A DNA stretch of 9,444 bases, from assembly GCA_002307185.1 (NCBI GenBank), contig DBTT01000024.1, positions 1-9,444 on the forward strand. Direction: 5' to 3'. This document shows, piece by piece, positions 1-6,950 of the stretch. This DNA comes from Bacteroidales bacterium UBA1309 (GTDB taxonomy: Bacteria; Bacteroidota; Bacteroidia; Bacteroidales; Dysgonomonadaceae). How positions within the stretch are numbered: position 1 is the stretch's first letter; every line of letters begins with the position of its first letter. The notes under the pieces were generated by a model. The model worked only from the letters and a program-made list of their open reading frames with translations, searched no databases and was not told the origin of the DNA. Position numbers and translations under genes: made by a program.

Positions 1-20
1 TCGCTCGGTAGAAAATAAGT

Positions 21-376
21 GGCGGTGTTATAGGCATCCTGTAGGGATGCTCCAACATTATCCTTCCTCGGTGGCTTAGAATTGGCATGCGTTGGCTATT
101 CCCGATAATGTCGTCTCAACCTTAGTGAACGTTAGTTCGATCTAAAGGCTATAACGAGACGGGGCGTATCACCAAGAATAAGTTTAGCAGATTCTCTCAC
201 AGCAAGCCGCATAGCGGCGGCAACTATCTTGGGGATGATGCGGTTCGGCTTCGCTGTACCCGAACAATGTCGCCACTGACGTGGCTTAGGATCAACCCCG
301 GATTCCTTTCCCTGCGGTCACGCACAGGCTATTGAGAGGATACCACCATGTGGCATTGTTAAATAGGGGAAATAGG
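21..376 (+). ncRNA. Large structured RNA, candidate HEARO / IscB-type omega RNA without its nuclease gene
   Basis: No reading frame of useful length crosses this stretch on either strand, yet it folds into a run of local stems: 34-39 with 45-50; 55-62 with 104-111 (8 perfect pairs); 112-117 with 156-161, enclosing 120-125 with 142-148 (one bulge) and 127-130 with 135-138 around a GTTA loop; 172-180 with 225-232 (one bulge), enclosing 206-210 with 214-218; 243-248 with 260-265; 273-276 with 281-284; 311-316 with 321-328 (bulged); 343-346 with 350-353. Such dense nested pairing is typical of a functional RNA. The segment GCATAGCGG at 209-217, followed by a GGCAACTAT-like run, resembles from memory a conserved part of IscB omega RNAs (HEARO), and ATGA directly follows at 377-380, a tetranucleotide known to flank HEARO insertions. 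No IscB or HNH coding sequence follows; the frame opening at 377 stops after seven codons. Both ends are estimates. Strand is inferred from the HEARO comparison. Another uncatalogued RNA is possible. Confidence 0.42.
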
Positions 377-497
377 ATGATTCTCCGCAAACATATCTAG
401 CATAGCGAAAAACATGATTCTTATATCGAACTCACGTTAAAATAATGTTCTATTTTTCAGAGATCGGTTTTTACTATGCAGTTGTAATTTCAAGTCC

Positions 498-555
498 CCT
501 TTAGGGGATTTAGGGGTGGGCTAAAAAGATTTTTATCACCCCAAGCCTCTAAAGG
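498..555. repeat. Imperfect inverted repeat, dispersed palindrome (REP/MITE-like)
   Basis: The arm at 498-518 (CCTTTAGGGGATTTAGGGGTG less its last base in brief: CCTTTAGGGGATTTAGGGG) recurs inverted at 537-555 with a 2-nt gap and two substitutions. The 18-nt centre adds an A-run/T-run stem (AAAAA at 523-527 against TTTTT at 530-534), so the whole element can form one long hairpin on either strand. C-run/TTTA/G-run sequences of this kind are common as dispersed repeats in Bacteroidota genomes. It lies between the structured RNA and the 3' end of the leftward metal-efflux gene, and could act as a transcription stop for that gene. No transposase is present. Confidence 0.6.
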
Positions 556-724
556 TGATGTAAAATACCATTGTCTTTGAAAAATAATGATGCGACATTC
601 TATTGAAACTATTACTTAATTGCTGCCCTGTATGTAAGGTTAAGCCAAAAAAGGGGATTCATTTTTTGACAACAGCGCGTGTGAATAAAGGGATTTTTCA
701 GGAAGAAGAATGTAAACTTATTTT

Positions 725-1378
725 CTAATGGCGATGATGCGAATGATGTTTTACTTGGATGTCGAGCAAGGCACTTCCCGAATCTTTTATCAATCCGATG
801 GACCATTTGACAATCACTGCGGAACTAATCAGGGCAGCAATCGTGTCAACGAAAGGGATGTTCCACACCATGGCGGCAATCAATCCCCCGATGGCCGAAA
901 CGCTGGTTAAGGCATCCGCCAGCACGTGGATGTAGGCGGCACGGATGTTGTGGTCGGAATGGCCGTGGTCGTGATGAAGCAGGCCTGCGCTGGCGATGTT
1001 GACAACCAATCCAATGATGGCAACCGTGATCGCCTCTTTGTAACCGATTTGCAGCGGATGAAAAAAACGTTCAACGGCTTCAACCAAAATAAAAAAAGCG
1101 AACACCAGCAATAGGAGTCCGCTTGTGTATCCGGAAAGAGATAGAATCTTCTTAGAATCAATGTTGTATTTCTCGTTTTGTGAGAGTCTTCTGACCACTA
1201 CATATGCCGCCCAGCTTAGCCCAATGGCCAGTACGTGCGATCCCATGTGTATGCCGTCGGCAAGCAAGGCCATCGATTTGGTGGTGATGCCGAATATGAT
1301 TTCAACAACCATCGTCACGGCCGTGAGAAGTACCACCCAGAGTGTTTTTGTTTCGAAGTTATTTTTAATTCCGCTCAT
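725..1378 (-). CDS. dmeF: DmeF-like Co/Ni efflux protein (cation diffusion facilitator), C-terminal domain missing
   Basis: This is a membrane transporter that would export divalent metal (cobalt or nickel by family) in exchange for protons. The 217-residue product has six hydrophobic segments (about 13-32, 36-62, 79-102, 113-135, 147-170, 176-196). The expected metal-site residues are visible: H44xxxH48 after D41 in segment 2 (ALLADGIHMGSH) and H151xxxD155 in segment 5 (HVLADALTS). A His/Asp-rich loop (HHDHGHSDH, 135-143) sits before segment 5. The HMGSH form and the HNIRAAYIHVLADALTS block point to DmeF rather than CzcD or FieF. The frame is open upstream to a GTG at 1528, but homology starts near KTLWVVLLTAV, so ATG 1378 was chosen. 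Family members normally carry about 100 further residues forming a cytoplasmic domain; here the protein stops after LLDIQVKHHSHHRH. No piece of that domain is seen downstream in other frames. Family call is firm; the DmeF assignment and functionality are less so. Confidence 0.85.
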   Translation of the reverse strand: MSGIKNNFETKTLWVVLLTAVTMVVEIIFGITTKSMALLADGIHMGSHVLAIGLSWAAYVVVRRLSQNEKYNIDSKKILSLSGYTSGLLLLVFAFFILVEAVERFFHPLQIGYKEAITVAIIGLVVNIASAGLLHHDHGHSDHNIRAAYIHVLADALTSVSAIGGLIAAMVWNIPFVDTIAALISSAVIVKWSIGLIKDSGSALLDIQVKHHSHHRH

Positions 1379-1606
1379 ACTTTTTAGAAAAAGATGAAAC
1401 GATGCCGTTTTCTTGGCAGCGTATTCTCTTTTCGCAAAAATAAATAAAATAAGTGGTTGGATCACTTGCGGCAAAGAACTTTTAAATGAATAATTTTTAT
1501 TACTTTCCGGAAAGCCTGCATAAGGCACATCAACTTCAAGAAAAGATTTGTGCGTTCTTTGTGGCGGTCAAAAGTTGATTTCTTGGCAACGAAAGGAGAC
1601 ATGGAG
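1379..1606. other. Non-coding spacer between ABC operon end and metal-efflux gene
   Basis: Part of a stretch of about 370 bases without a confident gene (1379-1748). An in-frame upstream extension of the efflux gene and a plus-strand frame from 1550 both lack recognisable protein features. No convincing hairpin followed by a T-run was found for ending the upstream ABC operon. The stretch probably holds the promoter of the efflux gene. Confidence 0.4.
1435..1442 (-). promoter_or_regulatory. Possible -7 element for the DmeF-like gene
   Basis: On the minus strand this reads TATTTTTG, a full match to the Bacteroidota -7 consensus TAnnTTTG, 56 nt upstream of the chosen ATG. No TTG motif is found at the usual spacing of about 19-21 nt, and the surroundings are AT-rich, so a chance match is quite possible. 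Confidence 0.22.
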
Positions 1607-1726
1607 TCAATAGGCAGCTCTGCTTGCTGGAATTCCTTTGCAATTGCTTTTCACATCGTTGTCTGCAAAATAGCGGAGCAGTCCTTCCGCAATGGAATAG
1701 TATGGTTTGGTCTTCGAGTATTCCAT
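1607..1726 (-). CDS. Possible small ORF, 39 codons, unknown
   Basis: Starting 22 nt after the stop of the second ABC transporter, this frame gives a hydrophilic 39-residue peptide beginning MEYSKTKPYYSIAEGLL and ending KGIPASRAAY. Its frame is open upstream into the transporter stop region, so a non-ATG start could lengthen it slightly. Codon choice looks fairly gene-like and the spacing would suit a last gene of the operon. After the TGA the same frame runs only 12 more codons. I do not recognise it; it may equally be the remnant of a decayed gene or chance. Confidence 0.2.
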   Translation of the reverse strand: MEYSKTKPYYSIAEGLLRYFADNDVKSNCKGIPASRAAY

Positions 1727-1748
1727 TTCATCTTGCAGTTGTTCGTTG

Positions 1749-3485
1749 TTAATTATCTCCTCTCATTTGCCTTTCCACCATGCGTGCAAATAAGCCATTC
1801 TCCCTTTTTAGCTCGGCCGGCGTGCCTGTTTCAGCAACGCCCCCTTTGTCTAGCACCACTATTTTGTCGGCATTGGCGATGGTTCGCATGCGGTGTGCAA
1901 TGATCAGTACCGTTTTGTTGGCCACCAAAGCAGAAATGGCAGCCTGTATCTTCGTCTCGTTTTCCACATCCAGTGAGGCTGTGGCTTCGTCGAGCAGGAC
2001 GATAGGCGCATCTTTGAGTAAAGCGCGGGCGATGGAAACCCGTTGGCGTTCGCCACCCGAAAGGGTTTCCCCGTTTTCACCTACCACCGTTTGATAGCCA
2101 AGAGGCATCCTGCTTACGAACTCGTCGCATTGGGCAAGTTTGGCGGCACGCAGTACTTCTTCGTTGGTGGCATCCCGCTTACCTAAACGGATATTCTCCA
2201 TGATGGAAGTATTGAATAGCACTACCTCTTGAAAAACCACGGAATAGTGTTTCAATAAAGTTTCGGGATCAATGCCGGAGATGTCTTGCCCACCAAGTAA
2301 TATTTGTCCCGACTGAATGTCCCAAAAGCGAGCAGAGAGTTTGGCAGCAGTACTTTTTCCACTCCCTGATGAACCCACCAATGCTGTTATTTCGCCTTGC
2401 TTGGCTGTAAACGAAAGGCTTTGCAATACTGGCTTGCCAGATTCGTAGGCAAAATCTACTTTCTTAAATTCAATATCAAAGCCTTGGGGATTAAATTCTG
2501 TATCTCCTTGTTGGACGGGTAGGGCTTCCATCTCGTTCATCCTGTTGATCCGGACATCAAGAAAAAACAAGGCCGCCAAGTTGTTTAGCACTTCGTCCAC
2601 AGGATTGTAAATCCGTGCCGCGATAACCATGAAAATCAAGTAAGTGAATAAATCCACTTTTCCGGCAACTAAGAGCGATGCTCCTGCGATAATCACACTG
2701 GCGAGTCCCAGCTTCAACAGACTTTGCGAGCCATTCACCATCACTCCAACCATCAATTCGCTCTCAACCTGTTGTTTTTCGCAGGCAGCTATTTCTTTAT
2801 TCAATTTTTGGAGGTAATCCTCCTCGTTGTGGTAGGATTTGATTTCCTGAATCATATCCAATCCTTCTTGTATTTGTTCGCTTACCTTCCTTTTGTTTTG
2901 GTAATGAATAAGGTTGTCGCGGAGAAGTTTCTTCTTCGCAATCACGAGTATGGCTACGGCCAAGGGTACTACCCAAAACAAGGCCAAAGCCAATTGCCAA
3001 TTATATATAAACATACCCAAAGCAATGATAAACAGGCTAATGACGGAGGCGAATAATTGGGGGACGGTGTGTGAAAATGTGTGTTCCAAATCGGTGCAAT
3101 CGTTCATGATGGTGGAGGTGAGATCCGACAGGTTCTTCTCTCCGAAAAAGGCCAAGGGTAATTTGCGTAATTTTTCGGCCAGGGAAATACGGCGGTTGGC
3201 ACTTTCTTCGTAAACCAAAGTGTACGTGCTTCGGTATTGAATCACTGCCACGAAAAACATCACGAAAACAAATAGGATACCCAGCCCAATGTAGTAGAAT
3301 AAGCCGTGGATTACGGAAGCTGTGGGTGTAAATGCCGGGCGGATGTAGTCTTCCAAAAACAAGAAAACATACATTGCAGGCAACATCAGAGCGATGTTCA
3401 ATGCTGCAGTGAAAAACACTCCTTTGCAAAAATCTTTAGCCCCTTTATGAGAAAGGGCAAACCGTTTTTCTAATATCTCAATCAT
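1749..3485 (-). CDS. ABC exporter-type half-transporter, fused membrane and ATPase domains (second of pair)
   Basis: The 578-residue protein has an N-terminal membrane domain with about six helices (about 23-45, 59-83, 142-162, 163-184, 255-275, 278-292) followed by an ATPase domain. All ATPase motifs are present: Walker A GSSGSGKST at 371-379, Q-loop Q419, signature LSGGE at 475-479, Walker B ending D499 with catalytic E500, and H-loop H531. Its start overlaps the stop of the upstream gene by 8 nt (ATGATTGA), so the two are almost certainly co-translated and form a heterodimer. The pair resembles the YbtP/YbtQ and IrtA/IrtB group, which handle siderophores, but also multidrug exporters; the sequence alone does not tell the substrate or direction. 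The TetR gene at the head of the operon favours induction by a small toxic or signalling molecule. Confidence 0.9.
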   Translation of the reverse strand: MIEILEKRFALSHKGAKDFCKGVFFTAALNIALMLPAMYVFLFLEDYIRPAFTPTASVIHGLFYYIGLGILFVFVMFFVAVIQYRSTYTLVYEESANRRISLAEKLRKLPLAFFGEKNLSDLTSTIMNDCTDLEHTFSHTVPQLFASVISLFIIALGMFIYNWQLALALFWVVPLAVAILVIAKKKLLRDNLIHYQNKRKVSEQIQEGLDMIQEIKSYHNEEDYLQKLNKEIAACEKQQVESELMVGVMVNGSQSLLKLGLASVIIAGASLLVAGKVDLFTYLIFMVIAARIYNPVDEVLNNLAALFFLDVRINRMNEMEALPVQQGDTEFNPQGFDIEFKKVDFAYESGKPVLQSLSFTAKQGEITALVGSSGSGKSTAAKLSARFWDIQSGQILLGGQDISGIDPETLLKHYSVVFQEVVLFNTSIMENIRLGKRDATNEEVLRAAKLAQCDEFVSRMPLGYQTVVGENGETLSGGERQRVSIARALLKDAPIVLLDEATASLDVENETKIQAAISALVANKTVLIIAHRMRTIANADKIVVLDKGGVAETGTPAELKRENGLFARMVERQMRGDN

Positions 3486-5259
3486 AGCAAACCTCCCTTC
3501 CTATTGTCCAGCAGACTGACTGCTGGTATTCGTTCCACATTCTATAATAAACCCCTTTCTGTGCAAGTAATTCGCTGTGTGTGCCTTGTTCGGCTATTTT
3601 CCCTTCGCCAACCACTAAAATAGTATCCGCATCCACAATGCTTGTCAGTCGGTGTGCAATCACCAGCACGGTTTTACCTTGGGTTAGTGTTCGTAAAGAA
3701 TTCTGTATCAGTAATTCATTTTCGGGATCGGCAAATGCAGTGGCCTCGTCCAGTACTACTATTGGAGCTTTTTTGAGGATAGCTCGTGCGAGGACGATGC
3801 GTTGCTGTTCTCCACCCGATAGGTAAGTTCCCTCTGTTCCAATTTTTGTGGCTAATCCTAGCGGCTGCTTGTCGATAATCTCGCGGCATTGAGCCATGTC
3901 TATTGCACGATTGACATCTTCCATTGTTGCCTCCGGATTACCATATTTGATATTCTCGAGCAAAGAAGTTTTGAAGAGTTTTGTGTTCTGGAAAACAAAA
4001 GAGATCTGTTGCCTCAGGTCTTTTGTGTCAATGTTTTTTACATTGGAGCCACCGATGGATATGCTGCCTCCACTTACGTCCCAAAAACGGGGAACGAGGC
4101 GGGCGATGGTTGTCTTGCCGCTTCCCGAAGCTCCCACCAAGGCAACGGTTTTTCCTTCTGGAATAGAAAAACTGATTCCGTCAACAGCCTTCTGTGCTGT
4201 TCCTGGATAGCTGAACGACACATTCTCAAACCGGATGTCGTATTTTCCTGTTCTTTCTGCTGTTGCTTGTATCTGGAGCTGTTCATAATCGGTAAGCTTA
4301 TCGATTCTTTCGATGGCTTCTTTGGCCTGTCCAATAGCTTGGTTTATGTACATGCTTTTCATAATGCTTTGCGAAAACACAGGAGTGATCAGGATAAAAA
4401 GGAAGAAGTTGAGCAATACAGAAGCATAATTGCCCGAGTTGCCTATCAAAAGGATAGCAACGGGTGCTAGTAGATAAGCAAACCCGTTGATGATAACAGT
4501 GTATGCTGACATCCGCTTTTCCCAGATATGGGTATAGGCAGACACCATTTTTTTGTAGCCTTGTATGCTGTTGTAGAAGTTTTTGAAAGAAAACACTGTT
4601 TGTTGAAAAACCTTCACCACGGGGATTCCCCGCACATATTCTACCGCTTCGATGTTCATCTCTTCGAGCGACGTCATATAGTTTTTCATATATTGTTTTC
4701 CTTTCGTCCCCATCGCGCATCCGATGAGCAGCATGGAGACAATGACAGGAACCAAACTTGCCAATCCTAAACGCCAGTCGAAAAAGAAAATTAGAAACAG
4801 GGCGCTCGGGGGCATTAGAATTGTAGCAGCTAGGTCGGGTATCTGGTGCGCAAGAAAGCTGTGGGTAATACCAGCGTTATCGTCAATGATTTTTCTGATT
4901 TTCCCACTGTTGTTGTTGTCGAAAAAGCCGAGTGGCATGTTTACTATTTTGGCCATTGTCTCGCTTCGCAAGTTCGATTCCACTTTGAAAGCTGCGAGAT
5001 GTGATGACACCAAGGCAAAATAATAAAGCACCACGCTGCCAATAGCCATTCCTGCGGCCCACCAAGCGTAATCCACGACCTGGTTCGGTTGTGGTACTCG
5101 GCCTAAAGCAAATAAATCCCGAATAATAAGCCAGACAAAGAGAAAGGTCAGCATTCCAGCCACCGCACTCAGGGCTGAAAGTACCATCGCTGTTGGCAAC
5201 AATGCCTTTCTGTTTCCCATGTACGCTTCTAATCTTAATAAAGTAGTCATAATATGCAT
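3478..5259 (-). CDS. ABC exporter-type half-transporter, fused membrane and ATPase domains (first of pair)
   Basis: The 593-residue protein has about six membrane helices (about 20-46, 66-90, 141-160, 163-184, 251-273, 279-298) and a complete ATPase domain: Walker A GASGSGKTT at 376-384, Q-loop Q424, LSGGE at 480-484, Walker B ending D504 with E505, and H536. The D-loop region reads DEATAFADPENE instead of the commoner SALD form, a variant I associate with the siderophore-type YbtP/IrtA-like members. Both ATP sites of the predicted heterodimer would therefore be composed of consensus residues. ATG 5259 lies 4 nt after the TetR stop; a second ATG at 5250 (MTTLLRLEAYMG) is an equally good start. 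The C-terminal tail after residue 575 is not conserved domain sequence. Inner-membrane location and cotranscription with both neighbours are inferred from structure and spacing. Confidence 0.9.
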   Translation of the reverse strand: MHIMTTLLRLEAYMGNRKALLPTAMVLSALSAVAGMLTFLFVWLIIRDLFALGRVPQPNQVVDYAWWAAGMAIGSVVLYYFALVSSHLAAFKVESNLRSETMAKIVNMPLGFFDNNNSGKIRKIIDDNAGITHSFLAHQIPDLAATILMPPSALFLIFFFDWRLGLASLVPVIVSMLLIGCAMGTKGKQYMKNYMTSLEEMNIEAVEYVRGIPVVKVFQQTVFSFKNFYNSIQGYKKMVSAYTHIWEKRMSAYTVIINGFAYLLAPVAILLIGNSGNYASVLLNFFLFILITPVFSQSIMKSMYINQAIGQAKEAIERIDKLTDYEQLQIQATAERTGKYDIRFENVSFSYPGTAQKAVDGISFSIPEGKTVALVGASGSGKTTIARLVPRFWDVSGGSISIGGSNVKNIDTKDLRQQISFVFQNTKLFKTSLLENIKYGNPEATMEDVNRAIDMAQCREIIDKQPLGLATKIGTEGTYLSGGEQQRIVLARAILKKAPIVVLDEATAFADPENELLIQNSLRTLTQGKTVLVIAHRLTSIVDADTILVVGEGKIAEQGTHSELLAQKGVYYRMWNEYQQSVCWTIGREVCYD

Positions 5260-5263
5260 GTTT

Positions 5264-5890
5264 TCATTCGATTTTCATTAATTCTCGCCATCCTGCCGTC
5301 CCAAACTTGATGTATTCCGAAAAGAACTTCGTGATCTGCTCATGAGTGAGTGTATGCACAACAATTTCGGACATGATGTTAAGCCACATGGAACTCATGA
5401 AATGAAGAAAAAACGGCGAGACATCGATTGAGATTTCGGGATATTTTTCCTTCATCTTCACGAGATATTCTTGCCCCATGGACATGCTTTTGCGTGTAAG
5501 TTGTTCCCTGAAATTTTCTTGTGACGAACCAGCCGACTTGAATAGCAATAGACTTAACCCTTCACGGTGCTTTTCTATCATATCCACCATCCGGACCAGT
5601 TCTCTATGCTGCTGTTCAGCAGAATAGAAATATTCGGTGGTGAGTTTTTCATCGTTGTTGTGTTTGGTAAGCAGATCATTTATGGCATCCAGAACAGGCT
5701 GGACAACTTCGGTGAAAAGTTCGTCTTTGTTCTTGAAATAGTTGTAAATATTCGCCAACGCGATGCTCGATTTGCCTGCAATCACGCGTAGCGAGGCATT
5801 GCGAAATCCGTTGATAATAAATTCATCGCAGGCAATTTCTAAAATTCTTTGACGTATTTCTTCTTTTTTGATTTGCATAAAAATGAACAT
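5264..5890 (-). CDS. TetR/AcrR-family transcriptional regulator
   Basis: This 208-residue protein begins with a TetR-type DNA-binding domain: helix 1 around IRQRILEIACDEF, then a helix-turn-helix at about 30-57 with the usual NASLRVIAGK...NIYNYFKNKDELF pattern. The rest is a helical ligand-binding region too variable to predict the ligand. ATG 5890 gives a leading MFIF; ATG 5878 (MQIKKEE) fits the family start better and leaves a more typical leader. The gene heads a leftward operon with two ABC half-transporters 4 nt downstream, the classic arrangement in which a repressor controls itself and the transporter it guards. A promoter candidate lies just upstream. Whether it represses or activates is not shown by the sequence. 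Confidence 0.88.
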   Translation of the reverse strand: MFIFMQIKKEEIRQRILEIACDEFIINGFRNASLRVIAGKSSIALANIYNYFKNKDELFTEVVQPVLDAINDLLTKHNNDEKLTTEYFYSAEQQHRELVRMVDMIEKHREGLSLLLFKSAGSSQENFREQLTRKSMSMGQEYLVKMKEKYPEISIDVSPFFLHFMSSMWLNIMSEIVVHTLTHEQITKFFSEYIKFGTAGWRELMKIE

Positions 5891-5905
5891 CGTTCGTTAT
5901 TGATG

Positions 5906-5936
5906 CAAAGTAAAGGGAAATGTCGTGTGATCGCAA
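5906..5936 (-). promoter_or_regulatory. Candidate promoter of the tetR-ABC operon
   Basis: Reading the minus strand, TTG (5936-5934) is followed after 20 nt by TTACTTTG (5913-5906), one mismatch from the Bacteroidota -7 consensus TAnnTTTG at a normal spacing. The expected start of transcription is near 5900, giving a short leader before either candidate ATG. A weak dyad, CATC at 5888-5891 and GATG at 5902-5905, overlaps the expected start site and could be the TetR operator, but it matches poorly inside. Confidence 0.4.
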
Positions 5937-5969
5937 TCAGTAAAAATGATGATTTTTCACGAAGATGAA

Positions 5970-5985
5970 TACCTAAATATAGGTA
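5970..5985. promoter_or_regulatory. 16-nt palindrome TACCTAAATATAGGTA, possible operator
   Basis: Six-base arms TACCTA and TAGGTA are perfect around a 4-nt AATA spacer. It sits about 35 nt upstream of the tetR promoter candidate, in the gap between two leftward transcription units. An operator for the TetR protein is one option. A terminator is unlikely, since the arms are AT-rich and no T-run follows. Function is not shown. Confidence 0.3.
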
Positions 5986-6221
5986 GGAGGGACATGCTTG
6001 AAGGAATTGCTTTTAAGGCAAAACATTCTATTCTGACCAGGACTTTTACTTATTTGTATTTATTAAAAACCTCTCTATTTTGTCAATATTTCTCACATAA
6101 AATTCACGTTAACATAAGTCGAAACCACAAATCCCAACCGCAGGCTGAAGTTCTACATAGATAGCAAGACAAGAGAGTTACAAGGCTGAAACATCGATAC
6201 ATCACAAGTCACCATACCTTT
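5986..6221. other. AT-rich spacer between cbiA remnant and tetR operon
   Basis: Part of a stretch of 331 bases without a gene (5891-6221). Apart from the promoter candidate and palindrome at its right-operon-facing side, I see no RNA gene, convincing terminator or conserved frame. The part nearest 6221 should once have held the 3' third of cbiA, but I could not recognise remains of the glutamine amidotransferase domain in any frame. Confidence 0.4.
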
Positions 6222-6940
6222 TCATTTCATAGGCACATGTCTTGTCCAAAGGTTAATTATTTTTTCGTAGCCACCCCCAAGATACAATGCGTTTACTCCA
6301 TTTGGGATATGAGCATCTTGCAGCGGGCTAAAGTAGATCAATTCCGCACTACTTTCAGCCAGCAAATCTAAATTGGCTTTATAGTAAAATCTAAATGCTT
6401 TATCACTGGCCACACCCAACTTAAGTCCTTCCAAATTCGGATATGCTTCCAAGTGACGAACGTGGTCTGTGCTTTCAATTTGAGTTAATTGCCGCAATCT
6501 TTCCATATCAAAGTGTTGCTCCAACAAATCGGCTATCCGATCTATCTTGCCAACCAACTCTTCCAGTTCTTTCGCTTGAATAAGTCCCAAATACCTGCTT
6601 TCCAAGCCAAAGTGCGGGCGAGTTCATATGTACTTCCAAGGGACTGTTCCCCTAACCCATCGTACATACCCACCACACCTTCGACCACGGCTATGTCTTT
6701 GCCTTGAGTATATTTATCAAAAAGTGTCTTCACGGTATCCGCCTCAAACAAATAACTGTCCAGGTTGTGCGAATCGGTTGCCGTAGCTATGCGATGAAAA
6801 GCGGGGTCGATATAATCGGGTCCAGCCTTAAAAGCGGCTACTTGGTGTCCTCTGCGACTTAGCAGCCGCATCAACCCGATAGTGATAGTCGTCTTTCCAC
6901 AACCACTATTGATGCCAGCAATCACAAAACCGTTATTCAT
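6222..6940 (-). pseudogene. cbiA: Cobyrinate a,c-diamide synthase remnant (internal deletion with frameshift, C-terminus lost)
   Basis: The intact enzyme uses ATP and glutamine to amidate the a and c side chains of cobyrinate in corrin synthesis. Here the first part (ATG 6940 to about 6600) is well conserved: P-loop GINSGCGKTT, KAGPDYIDPAFH, NLDSYLFEAD, VVEGVVGMYDG and GSTYELARTLA. It then changes frame near 6600; the next frame resumes with ESRYLGLIQAKELEEL, which matches family sequence lying roughly 90-110 residues further on. It continues through GVASDKAFRFYYKANLDLLAESSAELIYFSPL and ALYLGGGY, then runs into unrelated residues and a stop at 6222. The glutamine amidotransferase half with its catalytic Cys and His is gone. 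Total length is about 720 nt against about 1.3-1.4 kb normally. An upstream TTG at 6961 would overlap cobC; the ATG 10 nt after cobC is preferred. It was presumably the fourth gene of the cob operon. Confidence 0.88.
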
Positions 6941-6950
6941 TAAAATTTGT

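Noticed and set aside
21..376. tmRNA, RNase P RNA, rRNA fragment or group II intron
   Set aside because: None of the hallmark sequences I know is present: no tRNA-like ends or tag frame, no RNase P core GAGGAAAGTCC, no 23S/16S conserved blocks, no intron domain V or reverse transcriptase.
612..806. Minus-strand frame of 64 codons overlapping the 3' end of the efflux gene
   Set aside because: It overlaps the conserved transporter in another frame and its sequence has no family features; it does not hold the missing efflux-protein domain.
1379..1528. In-frame 50-residue N-terminal extension of the DmeF-like protein from GTG 1528
   Set aside because: Family similarity begins near the ATG at 1378 and the extension looks like translated AT-rich spacer.
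1550..1903. Plus-strand frame of 117 codons
   Set aside because: It runs antisense into the conserved 3' end of the second ABC transporter and has no recognisable domain or start context.
5946..6164. Plus-strand frame of 72 codons
   Set aside because: It spans the palindrome and AT-rich spacer, has no recognisable motif and no neighbours on that strand.
6222..6940. Single sequencing frameshift in an otherwise normal cbiA
   Set aside because: The two frames do not adjoin in the family alignment; about 90-110 residues are missing between them and the C-terminal half is absent as well.
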